DNA of 64,000 bases from Stomoxys calcitrans. Taxonomy: Eukaryota; Arthropoda; Insecta; Diptera; Muscidae. Positions 43,114 to 55,008 of this stretch are shown here, in pieces. A program made the position numbers and the translations under genes. Location: the NCBI RefSeq assembly GCF_963082655.1, contig NC_081552.1, positions 186,691,409 to 186,755,408 on the forward strand, given 5' to 3'. Each line of letters starts with the position of its first letter. The stretch's first letter is position 1. Below the pieces are notes generated by a model that was given only the letters and a program-made list of their open reading frames with translations, was not told the origin of the DNA and made no database searches.

Positions 43114-44070
43114 TTGGGTTGCCTAAAAAGTAATTGCGGATTTTTTAAAAGAAAGTAAATGCATTTTTAATAAAACTTAGAATGAACTTTAATCAAATAT
43201 ATAATTGCCATTTTGTTCGATAACCTTTTGCCATCTTCCTGGCAAATTTAGTATTCCACGCTCATAGAATTTCTGGCCTTTATCTGCAAAAAACTGAACC
43301 AAGTGCGATTTTATAGCCTCATCATTGCCGAAAGTTTTACCATTTAAGGAATTCCACAAAGATCGAAATATAGTAAATGGTAGTCTGATGGTGCAAGGTC
43401 AGGGCTATATGGTGGATGCATCAAAAGTTCCCAGCCAAGCTCACTCAGATTTTGGCGAGTGACCAAAGATGTGTGCGGTCTAGCGTTGTCCTGGTGGAAT
43501 ATGACACCTTTACGATCGACCAATTCTGGTCGCTTCTCCTTGATGGCTGTATTCAATTTGTCCAATTGTTGACAATAAACATCCGAATTAATTCTTTGGT
43601 TCCTTGGAAGCAGCTCAAAATATACCACACCCTTCCAATCCCACCAAACAGACAGCATAACCTTCTTTTGGTGGATATCAGCCTTTGAAGTGGTTTAAGC
43701 TGGTTCACCATGCTTGGACCATGATCGTTTTCGACTAACGTTGTTGTAAACAATCCATTTTTCATCTCCAGTTATGATTCGTTTTAAAAACGGATCGAAT
43801 TCATTGCGTTTAAGGTGCATATCATAAGCGTTGATTCGGTTTGTTAAATGAATTTCGTTCAATACATGTGGTACCCATATTAAAATTGACGCCAAACAAA
43901 CAAATGTAAACAAAATTTCGCGCACTTTTTTTCTAAAGCAAGCTAAAAGTAACAGCTGATAACTGACAGAAGAAAGAATGCAAATACAGAGTCACAAGCC
44001 GTTGAAAAAATTTGTCAACGCCGACTATATTACTACTATATTACCGACAATTACTTTTTGGGCAACACAA
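43114..44070 (-). mobile_element. Defective mariner element, 957 bp
   Basis: Ends TTGGGTTGCCTAAAAAGTAA and (inverted) ACAATTACTTTTTGGGCAAC, flanked by TA (43112-43113 and 44071-44072). Shorter than the roughly 1.3 kb typical of mariner, because the N-terminal coding region is missing. It is inserted in a repeat of the fold-back arm. The 237-bp copy at 39.6 kb is derived from the same family. Confidence 0.92.
43344..43925 (-). pseudogene. Mariner transposase, truncated and broken
   Basis: Motifs in order: WVPHVLNE, RIITGDEKWIVYNN (first catalytic D), SVWWDWKGVVYFELL, VIFHQDNARPHTSL (second D) and HPPYSPDLAPSDYHL (third D). There are exactly 34 residues between the second and third D, the mariner D34D signature. 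The DNA-binding N-terminus is deleted (MREILFTFVCLAS is followed directly by ILIWVPH). A TAA stop interrupts the frame after KHGEPA near 43692, and a frameshift after YHLL near 43375 loses the C-terminus. It cannot encode an active enzyme as it stands. Confidence 0.93.
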
Positions 44071-44525
44071 TATTTACCGGACATATTTGCTGACTTTTGC
44101 AGTTAGGAGTTTAAATGAGATTTGAAAACTAATTTGACATCCAATTTTGAGGGCATTGGCAATATGGGGTTCAAATAAATCATATATAGATATATGGGAA
44201 TAGAGCACGTTGCTGATATATATTTCGGGCTTAGTGTTCGGGGGACCACGCTAATCCCCAAAACACCCCTAAATAGGCCATATATGCTGACTATGTCAAT
44301 GTGGAGATTAAATGAAAGGTATTGGAGGGTATAGCAAGAATTGATACCCACTTTCGGGACCAATTTTCTGGGGGTCAACCCCTTTCCCAAAATACCCTAT
44401 AAGCAGCAATTTTTTAGTTACCATCGCAAAATGGGGCTCAAATAAAGATATTTGGGAGTAGAATACGAATTTGATATCCAAATTTAGGGGCATGTATTCC
44501 TTCCCCAAAATACCCCGCAAAGAGT

Positions 44526-45501
44526 AACAAGTAAAAAGGCGTTAAGTTCGGCCGGGCCGAACTTTGGATACCACCTCGGGAATATATGTAAACCACCTTT
44601 CATCAAAATTCGGTGAAAATTTCATACCTTATGTCCCATATCAGTTATATCAAAATATGTTCCGATTTGGACCAAATACTAAAAGTACACTAGCTATATC
44701 TAAAAATAAACTGATCTGAACCATATACGGCACTGATGTCGAAAAGCCTGACATAAGTCACTGTGTCAAATGTTAGTGAAATCGGATTATAAATGCGCCT
44801 TTTATGGGGCCAAGACCTTTAATCGCGATATCGATCTATATGGCAGCTATATTCAAATCTAGACCGATCTGGGCAAAATTGAAGAAGGACTTCGAAGAGC
44901 CTAACCAAACTCACTGTTTCAAATTTCAGCGACATCGGACAATAAATGCGTCATTTATGGCCCCAAAACCTAAAACCTAGATATCGGTCTATATGGCAGC
45001 TATATCCAAATCTGAACCGATCTGGGCCAAATTAAAGAAAGATGTCGAAGGGCCTAACACACGTCACTGTCCCAAATTTCAGAAAATCGGATAATAAATG
45101 TGGCTTTTATGGGCCTTAGACCCTAAATCGGAGGATCGGTCTATATGGCAGCTATATCCAAATCTGGACCGATCTGGGCCAAATTGGGCCTAAGAACCTA
45201 AATCGGCGGATCGGTCTATATGGGGGCTATATCAAGATATAGTCCGATATACCCCATCTTCGAACTTAACCTGCTTATGGACAAAAAAAGAATCGGTGCA
45301 AAATTTCAGCTCAATATCTCTATTTTTAAAGACTGTAGCGTGATTTCTACAGACAGACGGACGGACAAGTCTAGATCGTCTTAGATTTTTACGCTGATCA
45401 AGAACATATATACTTTATAGGGTCGGAAATGGATATTTCCATGTGTTGCAAACGGAATGACAAAATGAATATACCCTCATCCTTCGGTGGTGGGTATAAA
45501 A
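44526..45501 (-). mobile_element. DTR-2 element nested in the fold-back element
   Basis: AACAAGTAAAAAGGCGTTAAG, hairpin, a shortened subterminal repeat (GGATACCACCTCGGG), tail, about four units, CAGACAGACGGACGGACAAG, TATATACTTTATAGGGTCG, CCTTCGGTGGTGGGTATAAA. Both flanks are fold-back repeat sequence (CCCGCAAAGAGT before, TTTTCGACCATGCC after). Confidence 0.9.
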
Positions 45502-45827
45502 AATTTTCGACCATGCCAATATGTGTGGTACCACCTGACCCCAAAAACACCCCTAAATCAGATATCATAAGAGTAGCGGGCTAAAATAAAGTATTTTAAG
45601 AATGGAGTACACCTTACATCCAAACTTAAATTCGTAGACCAATAAAAATCATATGGGATTCGGACAAAGGCACTTATATTGCTAAATGGTTAGTCAAGCG
45701 ATATACTATTTTCATAGCATGGTATTTCACTAAAAGCTCTTTAATTGTCGAAAATAAATATTCCAAGGAAACTTTTGTTCCATATAAAGTAAAAGAAGGC
45801 GCAGTGGAGCGGGCCCGGGTCAGCTAG

Positions 45828-47258
45828 TAAAGTATATATATTCTTGATCAGTGTAAAAATCTAAGACGACCTAGACATGCCCGTCCGTCTGTCTGTTGAA
45901 ATCACGTTACAGTCTTCAAACATAGAGATATTGAGCTGAAACTTTGCACATTCTTTTTTTGTCTAAAGGCAAGTTAATTTCGAAGATGGGCTCTATCGGA
46001 CTATATCTTTATATAGCCCCTATATAGAACGATCAGCCGATTTGGGGTCTTAGGCCAATAAAAGCCACATTTATTATCCGATTTTGGGACAGTGAGTTGT
46101 GGTAGGCCCTTCGACATCCTTCGTCAATTTGGCTCAGATAGGTCCAAATTTGGATATAGCTGCCATATAGACCGATTCTCCGATTTAGGGTCTAAGGCCC
46201 AAAAAACCACATTTATTATCCGATTTTGCTGAAATTTGGGACAGTGAGTTATCGTAGGCCCTTCGACTTCCTTCGTTAAATCGGTTCAGATTTGCATATA
46301 GATGCCATATAGACCGATCTTTCGATTTAGGGTCTTAGGCCCAAAAAGCTACATTTATTACCCGATTTTGCGGAAATTTGTGACAGTGAGTTGTGCTAGG
46401 CCGGTCGACATTCCGCATCAATTTGACCCGAATCGGTCTAGATTTGGTTATAGCTACCATGTAGACCCATTCTCAGATTTAGAGCCTCCGAATAGGACGA
46501 TCTAACGATTTAGGGTTTTAGGCCCCTAAAAGCCACATTTACTATCCGGTTTTGGTGAAATTTGATATAGTGAGTTGCGTTGGGACCTTCGACATCCTTC
46601 ATCAATTTGGCCCAGATCGGTTCAGATATGTATATAGCTGCCATATAGACCCATCCTCTGATTTAGTGCTTTAGGCCCATAAAAGCTACACCTATTATCT
46701 GATTTTGCTGAAATTTGGGACGGTGAGTTGTGTTAGGCCCTTCGATATCCTTCGTCAATTTGGCCCATATCGGTCTAGATTTGGTTATAGCTGCCATATA
46801 GACCGATCCTCCGATTTAGGGTCTTAGGCCCATAAAAGCCACATTTGTTTTTCGATGTCGCCGAAACTTGGGACAGTGAGTAACGTTAAGCGTTAATATT
46901 TCTTAATATTTCTACAACAACGTTAATATTTCTACAACATGACACAGATCGGTCTAGATTTGGATATAGCTGTCATTAGACCGATCCCTCGATTTAAGGT
47001 TGCGGACCCATAAAAGGCGCATTTATTGTCCGATGTCGCAGAAATTTGGGTCAGCGAGTTAAGTTAAACCCCTTGACATACTTCTGCAATATGGCACAGA
47101 TCGGTCCAGATTTTGATGTAGCTGCCATATAGACCGATATCTCGGTTTTAGGTTTTGGGGCCATAAAAAGCGAATTTTTTTTCCGATATCACCAAAATTT
47201 GGGACAGTGAGTTTTGTTAGACCCTTCAACATTCTTTTTCAATTTGAATCAGATTCAG
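45828..47258 (+). repeat. DTR-2 element, truncated at both ends
   Basis: Starts inside the core (AAAGTATATATATTCTTGATC) right at the edge of the fold-back element, so the 5' subterminal repeat is missing. GCCCGTCCGTCTGTCTG, then eight or so units with TTCAGATTTGGATATAGCTG phrases. A local duplication (AACGTTAATATTTCTACAAC) lies near 46895-46940. It ends mid-unit at a DTR-1 fragment of opposite orientation. Confidence 0.82.
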
Positions 47259-47739
47259 TCCGGTTTATGTGGCAGCTATACCAGGCTATTTACCGATCTA
47301 AACCGTACCTTGCAAAGTGATTGGAAGTGACAGCAAAACACCACATGTAAATTACAGCCAAATCGCATAAGAATTGTGCCCTCTAGCGGCTCAAGAAGTC
47401 AAGGCCCAAGATCGGCTTATATGTCAGCTATATCAAAACATGGACCGATTTGGCCCATTTACAATCCCAACCGACCTACACTAATAAGAATATTTGTGCA
47501 AAATTTCAAGCAGCTAACTTTACTCCTTCAAAAGTTAGCGTGCTTTCGACAGACAGACGGACGGCGGACGGCGGACGGACAGACGCACGGACATGGCTAG
47601 ATCGAATTAAAATGACATGACAATCGAAGAATATATATACTTTATGGGGTCTCAGATGCATATTTCGAGGTGTTGCAAACAGAATGACGAAATTAGTACA
47701 CCCCCATCCTCCCATCCTATGGTGGAGGGTATAAAAATA
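47259..47739 (-). repeat. DTR-1 microsatellite-end fragment
   Basis: About 1.5 units, then a microsatellite with an unusual GACGGCGGACGGCGGACGG variation (about 47554-47590), TATATATACTTTATGGGG and a duplicated CATCCTCCCATCCTATGG before GGTGGAGGGTATAAA. Hairpin end missing. Confidence 0.82.
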
Positions 47740-48311
47740 TTTGTTGAAATGATTTCATTTCTAATGAATCCAAATTATCTATTGGCCCTGTCGAATGTAA
47801 TTATGCTGCAATCGATGACAATATCGACAAGTTTGGTTATTAAATCTGCAAATTCATGTGAAATTCAAATTAATAGATCACCGAGTGCTGGCGCCATACA
47901 TTGTATATAATTATGCCATTTCGTTTATCCATTTATATCATATTCAATGTTCATCGACTACAAAAGTCTAAACACATTAACGTTTATTGCCATTAAATTA
48001 GTAATTAGTAAGAGCTGTTGCAATTAGTAAATTAAATATCTCTGGGTGTATGAGGAGAGGTATGCATATAATTCTGTTGATTTTGTTATTAGGATTAGTT
48101 TTATGGAAATGCAATTTGGTTTGGAAAATTTGTTTAAAAATTTATTGCACTCACAAAGAGGAATCAATAAGCGAATATTTGGGGCATTTTACAGATGCAG
48201 CAAAGAATAATTGGTTGATAGGTTAGATTAGTAATGCGAATGCAAATTTGCTCATGATCATTCCTTGCCGGAAATCGCATGAGCTTCAAGATTAAGATTA
48301 AGATCAAGCTG
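47740..48311. other. Low-copy AT-rich spacer
   Basis: About 570 bases with no recognisable repeat; ORFs have no family resemblance. A short AAGATTAAGATTAAGATCAAG run near 48290-48308 sits next to the SINE fragment and may be the SINE tail. Confidence 0.4.
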
Positions 48312-48384
48312 AGTGCCGCAGTGCGACACCATTTGGGAATAAGTTATTACATGGCTTCTTTGCATAGCATAGTACCTCACGAAT
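48312..48384 (-). repeat. SINE body fragment
   Basis: GTGCCGCAGTGCGACACCAT, TTACATGGC and CATAGTACCTCACGAA match the SINE body on the minus strand. Head absent. Confidence 0.6.
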
Positions 48385-49128
48385 TTATTAGGGTACGGAT
48401 AGATTCCGACCATATTGGACATGTATGTTGAAGGTCATGGGAAAACCGCTGTACAAAATTTAAGCTAAATCGGAAAAGAATTGTGCCTTCTAGAGGCTTA
48501 AGAAGTCAAGATCCCAGATCGATTTATATGGCAGCTATAACAGGTTATGAACCGATTTAAACCATGTTTAGCACAGGTGTTGGAAGCCATAACGGAACAT
48601 TTTATGCAAAATTTCAGACAAATCGGATAAGAATTGCGCCCTCTAGAGGTCTGAGAAGTCAAGATCCCAGATCAGTTTAAATGACAGCTATATCAGGTTA
48701 TGTACCGATTTAAACCATTCTTAGCTCAGTTGTTGTCATAACAAAACATTTCATGCACAATTTCAACCAAATCGGATGAGAATTGGGCCCTCTATTGGCT
48801 CAAGAGTTCAAACCCAAGTTCGGTTTATATGGCAACTTATCAGGTTATGAACTGATTTAGACCTTACTTAATACAGTTGTTGGAAGTCGTAACAGAATAC
48901 TTCGTGCTAAGTTTCAGCCAAATTTGCGGCATCGGTTTATATGGCAGCTATATCAAAACATGGACCGTTATGGCCCCTTTACAATCCAATCAGACCTTCA
49001 CTGATAGGAAGTACATGTGCAAAATTTCAAGCTCCTAACTTTGCTCTTTCGAAAGTGAGCGTGCTTCCGACAGACGGACGGACATGGCAAGATAAGTATA
49101 CCCCCATTCTATGGTGGTGAGTATAAAA
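48385..49128 (-). repeat. Diverged DTR-1 element, hairpin end missing
   Basis: About four diverged units, a short GACAGACGGACGGACATG microsatellite near 49068, a core largely deleted (GGCAAGATAAGTATACC), and the end CATTCTATGGTGGTGAGTATAAA. Confidence 0.78.
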
Positions 49129-49171
49129 ACCAAACAATTATACACAACAACTACCGACAATTTTACCAGAT

Positions 49172-52100
49172 CATGAGTAAAAGCGTGCTAAGTTCGGCCG
49201 GACCGAATCTTATATACCCTCCACCATGGATCGTATTTGTCGGGTTCTTTACCCGGTGTCTCTTTTTAGGCAAACAAAGGAAAGGAAAGAATAAAAGAAT
49301 AGAATTGCTATGCTATTGGAGCTATATCAAGTTATGGTCCGATTCGGACCACAATGGAATGAATGTTGGAGACCACACTAGAAGTCATTGTGAAAAATTT
49401 CAGCTAAATCGAATAAGGTTTTCGTCCTCTAGGGGCTCAAAAAGTTAAATAGGGAGATCGTTTTATAGTGGAGCTGTATTAGTTTATAGACCGATTCAGA
49501 CCTTTTTTGACACGTATGGGACATTTACAAAATGTCACTTAAATCAGATAATAATTGCGTCCTATAGAGTTTCAAGAAGTCAAGATCCCTGATCGGTTTA
49601 TATGGCAGCTACATCAGGTTATGGACCGATTTGAACCATACGTTGCACAGTGATTGAAAGTCATAAACAAGTAAAAGCGTGCTAAGTTCGGCCGGGCCGA
49701 ATCTTACATACCCTCCACCATGAATCGCATTTGCGAAGTTCTTCTCCCGGCATCTCTTCTTAGGCAAAAAAGGATATAGGAAAAGATTTGCTCTGCTATT
49801 ATTATATTATTACATGTTCGAGACCTGAGTAAAATGTCAGCCAATTCGAATAAGAATTGCGCCTTTTGGGGCTCAAGAAGTAAAATAGAGAGATCGATTT
49901 ATATGGGAGCTGTATCGGGCTATAGACCGATTCAGACCATAATAAGCACGTATGTTGATGGCCATGAGAGGATCCGTAGTACATAATTTCAGGCAAATCG
50001 GATAATAATTGCGACCTCTAGAGGCTCAAGAAGTCAAGATCCCAGATCGGCTTATATGGCAGCTATATCAGGTTATTAACCGATTTCAACCATACTTGGC
50101 ACAGTTGTTGGATATCATAACGAAATACTACGTGCCAAAATTCGTTCAAATTGGATAAGAATTGCGCCCTCTAGAGGCTCAAGAAGTCAAGACCCAAGAT
50201 CGGTTTTTATGACAGCTATATCAGGTTATGAACCGATTTGAACCATACTTGGCGCAGTTGTTGGATATCATAACAAAACACGTTGTGCGAAATTCCATTC
50301 CATTCGGATAAGAATTGCGCCCTCTAGAGGCTCAAGAAGTCAAGACCCAAGATCGGTTTATATGGCAGCTATATCAGGTTATGGGCCGATTTAAACCATA
50401 CTTGGCACAGTTGTTGGATATCATAACAAAACACGTCGTGCAAAATTTCATTCTGATCGGATAAGAATTGCGTACGCTAGAGGCTCAAGAAGTCAAGACC
50501 CAAGATCGGTTTATATGGCAGCTATATCAGGTTATGAACCGATTTGAACTATACTTGGCACAGTTGTTGGATATAATAACAAAATACGTCGTGCAAAATT
50601 TCATTCTGATCGGATAAGCATTGCGCACGCTAGAGGCTCAAGAAGTCAAGACCCAAGATCGGTTCATATGGCAGCTATATCAGGTTATGAACCGATTTGA
50701 ACTATACTTGGCGCAGTTGGATGGATATCATAACGAAATACTTCGTGCAAAAATTCATTCAAATCGGATAAGAATTGTGCCCTCTAGAGGCTCAAGAAGT
50801 CGAGACCCAAGATCGGTTTATATGGCAGCTATATCTAGTTATGGACCGATTTAAACCATACTTGACACAGTTGTTGGGTATCATAACAAAACACGTCGTG
50901 CGAAATTCCATTCCAATCGGATAAGAATTGCGCCCTCTAGTGGCTCAAGAAGTCAAGACCCAGATCGGTTTATCTGGCAGCTATATCAGGTTATGGACCG
51001 ATTTGAACCATACTTAACACAGTTTTTGGATATAATAACAAAATACGTCGTGCAAAATTTCATTTCAATCGGATATGAATTGCGCACTCTAGAGGCTCAA
51101 GAAGTCAAGACCCAAGATCGGCTTATATGGCAGTTATATCAGGTTATGGACCGATTTAAACCATACTTGGCACAGTTGTTGGATATCATAGCAAAACACA
51201 CCGTGCAAAATTTCATTCCAATCGGATAAGAATTGTGCCCTCTAGAGGCTCAAGAAATCAAGACCCAAGATCGGTTTATATGACAGCTATATAAGGTTAT
51301 GAACCGATTCGAAACATACTTGGCACATTTTTTGGATATCATGACAAAACACGTCGTGCAAAATTTCATTCCAATCGGATAAGAATTGCGCACGCTAGAG
51401 GCTCAAGAATTCAAGACCCAAGATCAGTTTATATGGCAGCTATATCAGGTTATGGACCGATTTGAACCATACATGACACAGTTGTTGGATATAATAACAA
51501 AACACGTCGTGCAAAATTTCATTCTGATCGGATAAGCATTGCGCACGCTAGAGGCTCAAGAAGTCAAGACCCAAGATCGGTTTATATGGCAGCTATATCA
51601 GGTTATGAACCGATTTGAACTATACTTGGCACAGTTGTTGGATATAATAACAAAATACGTCGTGCAAAATTTCATTCTGATCGGATAAGCATTGCGCACG
51701 CTAGAGGCTCAAGAAGTCAAGACCCAAGATCGGTTTATATGGCAGCTATATCAGGTTATGAACCGATTTCAACTATACTTGGCGCAGTTGTTGGATATCA
51801 TAACAAAACACGTCGTGCAAAATTTCATTCCAATCGGATAAGAATTGCGCACTCTAGAGGCTCAAGAAGTCAAGACCCAAGATCGGTTTATATGGCAGCT
51901 ATATCAAAACATGGACCGATATGGCCCATTTACAATACCAACCGACCTACACTAATAAGAAGTATTTGTGAAAAATTTCAAGCGGCTAGCTTTACTCCTT
52001 CGGAAGTTAGCGTGCTTTCGACAGACAGACGGACGGACGGACGGACGGACGGACGGACAGACGGACGGACATGGCTAGATCGACATAAAATGTCACGACG

Positions 52101-52843
52101 ATCAAGAATATATATACTTTATGGGGTCTCAGACGAATATTTCGAGTAGTTACAAACAGAATGACGAAATTAGTATACCCCCCATCTTATGGTGGAGGGT
52201 ATAATAAATACGTCGTGCAAAAATGTCAGCGAAATCGGATATGATTTGCGCCCTCTAAGGGCTCAAGAATTCAAGACCCCAGATCTGTTTGTATGACAGC
52301 TATATCAGGTTTTGCATCGATTTCAGCCGTACTTGGCACAGTTGCTGAAAATCATAACAAAATACCTCATATAAAATTTCAGCCTAATCAGATAAGGATT
52401 TTGTCCTCTAGTGGCTCAAGAAGGCAAAATTCAATATCGGTTTATATGGCAGCTATAACAGGTTATGGACCGAATTGAACCATACTTGGCACAGTTGTTG
52501 GAAGTCATAACGAAACACGTCGTGCAAAATTTCAGCCATGTCGGATAGTAATCGTGCTAAATTTCAGCCAAACCGGATAAAAATTGCGACCTGTAGTGGC
52601 TTAAGAAGTCAAGATCCAAGATCGATTTATATGGCAGCTACATCAAAACATGGACCGATATGGTCCATTTACAATCCCAACTGACCTGCCCCTATTAGAA
52701 GTATTTAGGCAAAATTTCAGCTTCGATAGTTAGCGTGCTTTCGACAGACAGACGGACATGGCTAGATCGACTTAAGATGACATGACGTCATCAAGAATAT
52801 ATATATTTCAGACGCATATTTCGAGCTGTTACAAAAAGAATGA
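49172..52843 (-). mobile_element. DTR-1 host element split by another DTR-1
   Basis: The left part, 49172-49665, has GAGTAAAAGCGTGCTAAG, a hairpin with one mismatch (TTCGGCCGGACCGAA) and about two units, up to TTGAAAGTCATA. The right part, 52205-52843, resumes with AATACGTCGTGCAAAAATG, about four units, a short microsatellite and a core shortened to ATATATATTTCAGACGC. Joined at the break, the unit reads GTCATAATAAATACGTCGTG, as expected. The final GGTGGAGGGTATA is missing. Confidence 0.83.
49666..52204 (-). mobile_element. Long DTR-1 element nested in DTR-1
   Basis: Complete 2.54-kb copy with about 13 units. The repeat GATCGGTT motif steps by exactly 153 bases (50351, 50504 and 50657). Three units share the rare CATTCTGATCGGATAAGCAT variant (near 50601, 51519 and 51675), evidence of recent duplication inside the array. 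The GACGGAC run at 52030-52068 is among the longest here. Both ends are intact. Confidence 0.9.
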
Positions 52844-53523
52844 TAACAAGTAAAAGCGTGCTAAGTTCGGCCGGGCCGAATCTTATATACCCTCCACCAT
52901 GGATCGCATTTGCCGAGTTCTTCTCCCGGCATCTCTTCTTAGGCAAAAAAGGATATAAGAAAAGATTTGCTCTGCTATTATTATATTATTACATGTCGGA
53001 GACCTGTGTAAAGTGTCAGCCAATTCGATAAAGAATTGCGCCCTTTGGGGGCTCAAGATGTAAAACAGAGAGATCGATATATATGGGAGCTGTATCGGGC
53101 TATAGACCGATTCAGATCATAATAAACACGTATGTTGATGGTCATGAGAGGATTCGTAGTACATAATTTCAGGCAAATCGGATAATAATTGCTACCTCTA
53201 GAGGCTCAAGAAGTCAAGACCCAAGATCGGTTTATATACCAGCTATATCAAAACATGGACCGATATGGCCCATTTACAATACCAACCGACCTACACTAAT
53301 AAGAAGTATTTGTGCAAAAATTTCAAGCGGCTAGCTTTACTCCTTCGGAAGTTAACGAGCTTTCGACAGACAGACGGACGGACGGACATGGCTAGATCGA
53401 CATAAAATGTCGTGACGATCAAGAATATATATACTTTATGGGATCTCAGACGAATATTTCGAGTAGTTACAAACAGAATGACGAAATAAGTATACCCCCC
53501 ATCTTATGGTGGAGGGTATAACA
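52844..53523 (-). mobile_element. Short DTR-1 element
   Basis: AACAAGTAAAAGCGTGCTAAG, hairpin, CCCTCCACCATGG, about two units, GACGGACGGACATGG, TATATATACTTTATGGG, CATCTTATGGTGGAGGGTATAAC. Only about 680 bases but, unlike the other short subfamily (5.45 and 8.45 kb), it keeps the core. Confidence 0.88.
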
Positions 53524-53525
53524 AG

Positions 53526-53697
53526 ATACGGACGGACAGACGGACAGACACACGGCCACCACGTTAAATCGTCTTAGACTTCTACAACGATCCGAAATAT
53601 ATATACTTTGTAGGGCGGGAAATTGATATTTCGATGTGTTGCAAAGGGAATGACAAAATGAATATACCCCCTATCCTACGGTGGTGGGTATAAAAAG
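53526..53697 (-). repeat. DTR-2 microsatellite-end fragment
   Basis: ACGGACGGACAGACGGACAG, TATATATACTTTGTAGGGCGG, GATATTTCGATGTGTTGCAA, CCTACGGTGGTGGGTATAAA. No units and no hairpin end. Confidence 0.8.
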
Positions 53698-53704
53698 GAT
53701 AAAG

Positions 53705-54197
53705 GGATACTTGGTATATACATATGTTGGAATTCATAGGAAAAGTCATTTTGCGAAATTTTATCTAAATTGGATAAGAATTGCGGTTTTTAGTAGCCCA
53801 TAAAGTAATCTCGGGAAATTGGTTTAGGTTATGGGCCGATTGAGACCTTACTTAATACATTTTTTGGAGGTCATAGGAAATTCATTGTGCAATATGTCAG
53901 CCACATCGCTGGAATCTCAAGACGTATATTCGAGCGATCGGTTTAATGGGAGCTATATCTAAACATGGACCGACCAACATTAATTACAAGAATTTATGCC
54001 AAATTTTGGGGGGGCGTGAAATTTCATTCGTAAGTTAGCGTGCTTCCGACAGACGGGCGCACTGATAGACGGATGGACATAGCTAGGTTGACTTAAATTG
54101 TCATGACTATCAGGGATTTGTGTACTTTATGTGGTCTTGGATGAATATTTCGAGGTGTTATAAACACGAAATACATATCCTATCGTGGAGGCTATAC
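53705..54197 (-). repeat. Old DTR-1-like copy
   Basis: Diverged units (TTGGATAAGAATTGCGG, GGGCCGATTGAGACCTTACT), a worn microsatellite (GACAGACGGGCGCACTGATAG) and an end reading CATATCCTATCGTGGAGGCTA. Hairpin end missing. Confidence 0.65.
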
Positions 54198-55008
54198 AGA
54201 TCATAGGAAAGCTTTCATCACCTTCTTTTAGCCTTGATTGATCGCTTTAACACTTGTCATCTGTTATGAAATGACATCACCAAATAATGAGACTATTTTT
54301 AAATCACTTTACGTTTTTTCCTCTTCCTAATAAAAGACGACAAGTAAAGGTCGCTTTGGCCGTAAGCATCATACAATTGTCTCTCATGACTGACTGAAAG
54401 TCAGTCATCTGTAAAATTGAGATATTTTAGGTTTGCACAAATGCTATCATTTCAACCCTCAAGCTATCACCCTCCTCCAGGCAGCCAAGACACTTTACAA
54501 TCCCAAATATCCCAAAGGTCGCTATTAAGGGAAGTCATTCTTTCGAGATAATATCTATTGTATTAGGGATATTTTTTCAAGGAATTCCCTCAGACAAATC
54601 CATTCGAAATCCATCTTTCATCGGGAAACCCATCGGAAAAGTTACTTAGCGACCAAAGGTAATACGACCACAAACCCACAATGAGACCCAAATGACAGCT
54701 TATAAATGGAATGGGCAAACGAAGGAATGGTTTTGTTTTCTGTGTCATTGTTGTCCTGCACTGGCGTTTGTTTTGGGAAAATATTAAGCAAATGACAATA
54801 AGAATACATTTTGTCGAGTTACCATAACCATGGCCTTGTACTTAATTGTATGTGCTCACTAAGTGAGAAACTTATAAGATAATCATTAACCAAATGAATG
54901 GGTGGCTGAAACCATGCCATTGTCAATTTGCTTGGACGGAAGCAGATCAATTCAAGGTCTAATACGAAGGATTTGGAAAATTAAGAGAACTCGTTGTGAT
55001 TGATGTGG
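54198..55008. other. Low-copy spacer
   Basis: About 810 bases with no repeat or gene recognised. A small inverted repeat TGACTGACTGAAAGTCAGTCA occurs near 54388-54408. Confidence 0.45.

Larger units (their letters stand above)
41135..45826. mobile_element. Fold-back-like element with inverted tandem arms
   Basis: Short imperfect inverted ends: CGCTTCGCTGCGCCTTCTTT at 41135, and the reverse complement of CGCTCCACTGCGCCTTCTTT at about 45786-45805, followed outward by GGGCCCGGGTCAGCTAGT. The left arm (about 41735-42170) has repeats reading TTGAGTCCCATATTGCCATG. The right arm (about 42365-45540) has the same repeats inverted (CATGGCAATATGGGGCTCAA), about 120-130 bases per unit. Between the arms is a LINE RT scrap. 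It also carries a SINE segment near its left end, a defective mariner and a nested DTR-2. Its own DNA is about 2.8 kb. Classification as fold-back is inference from the structure. Confidence 0.6.
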
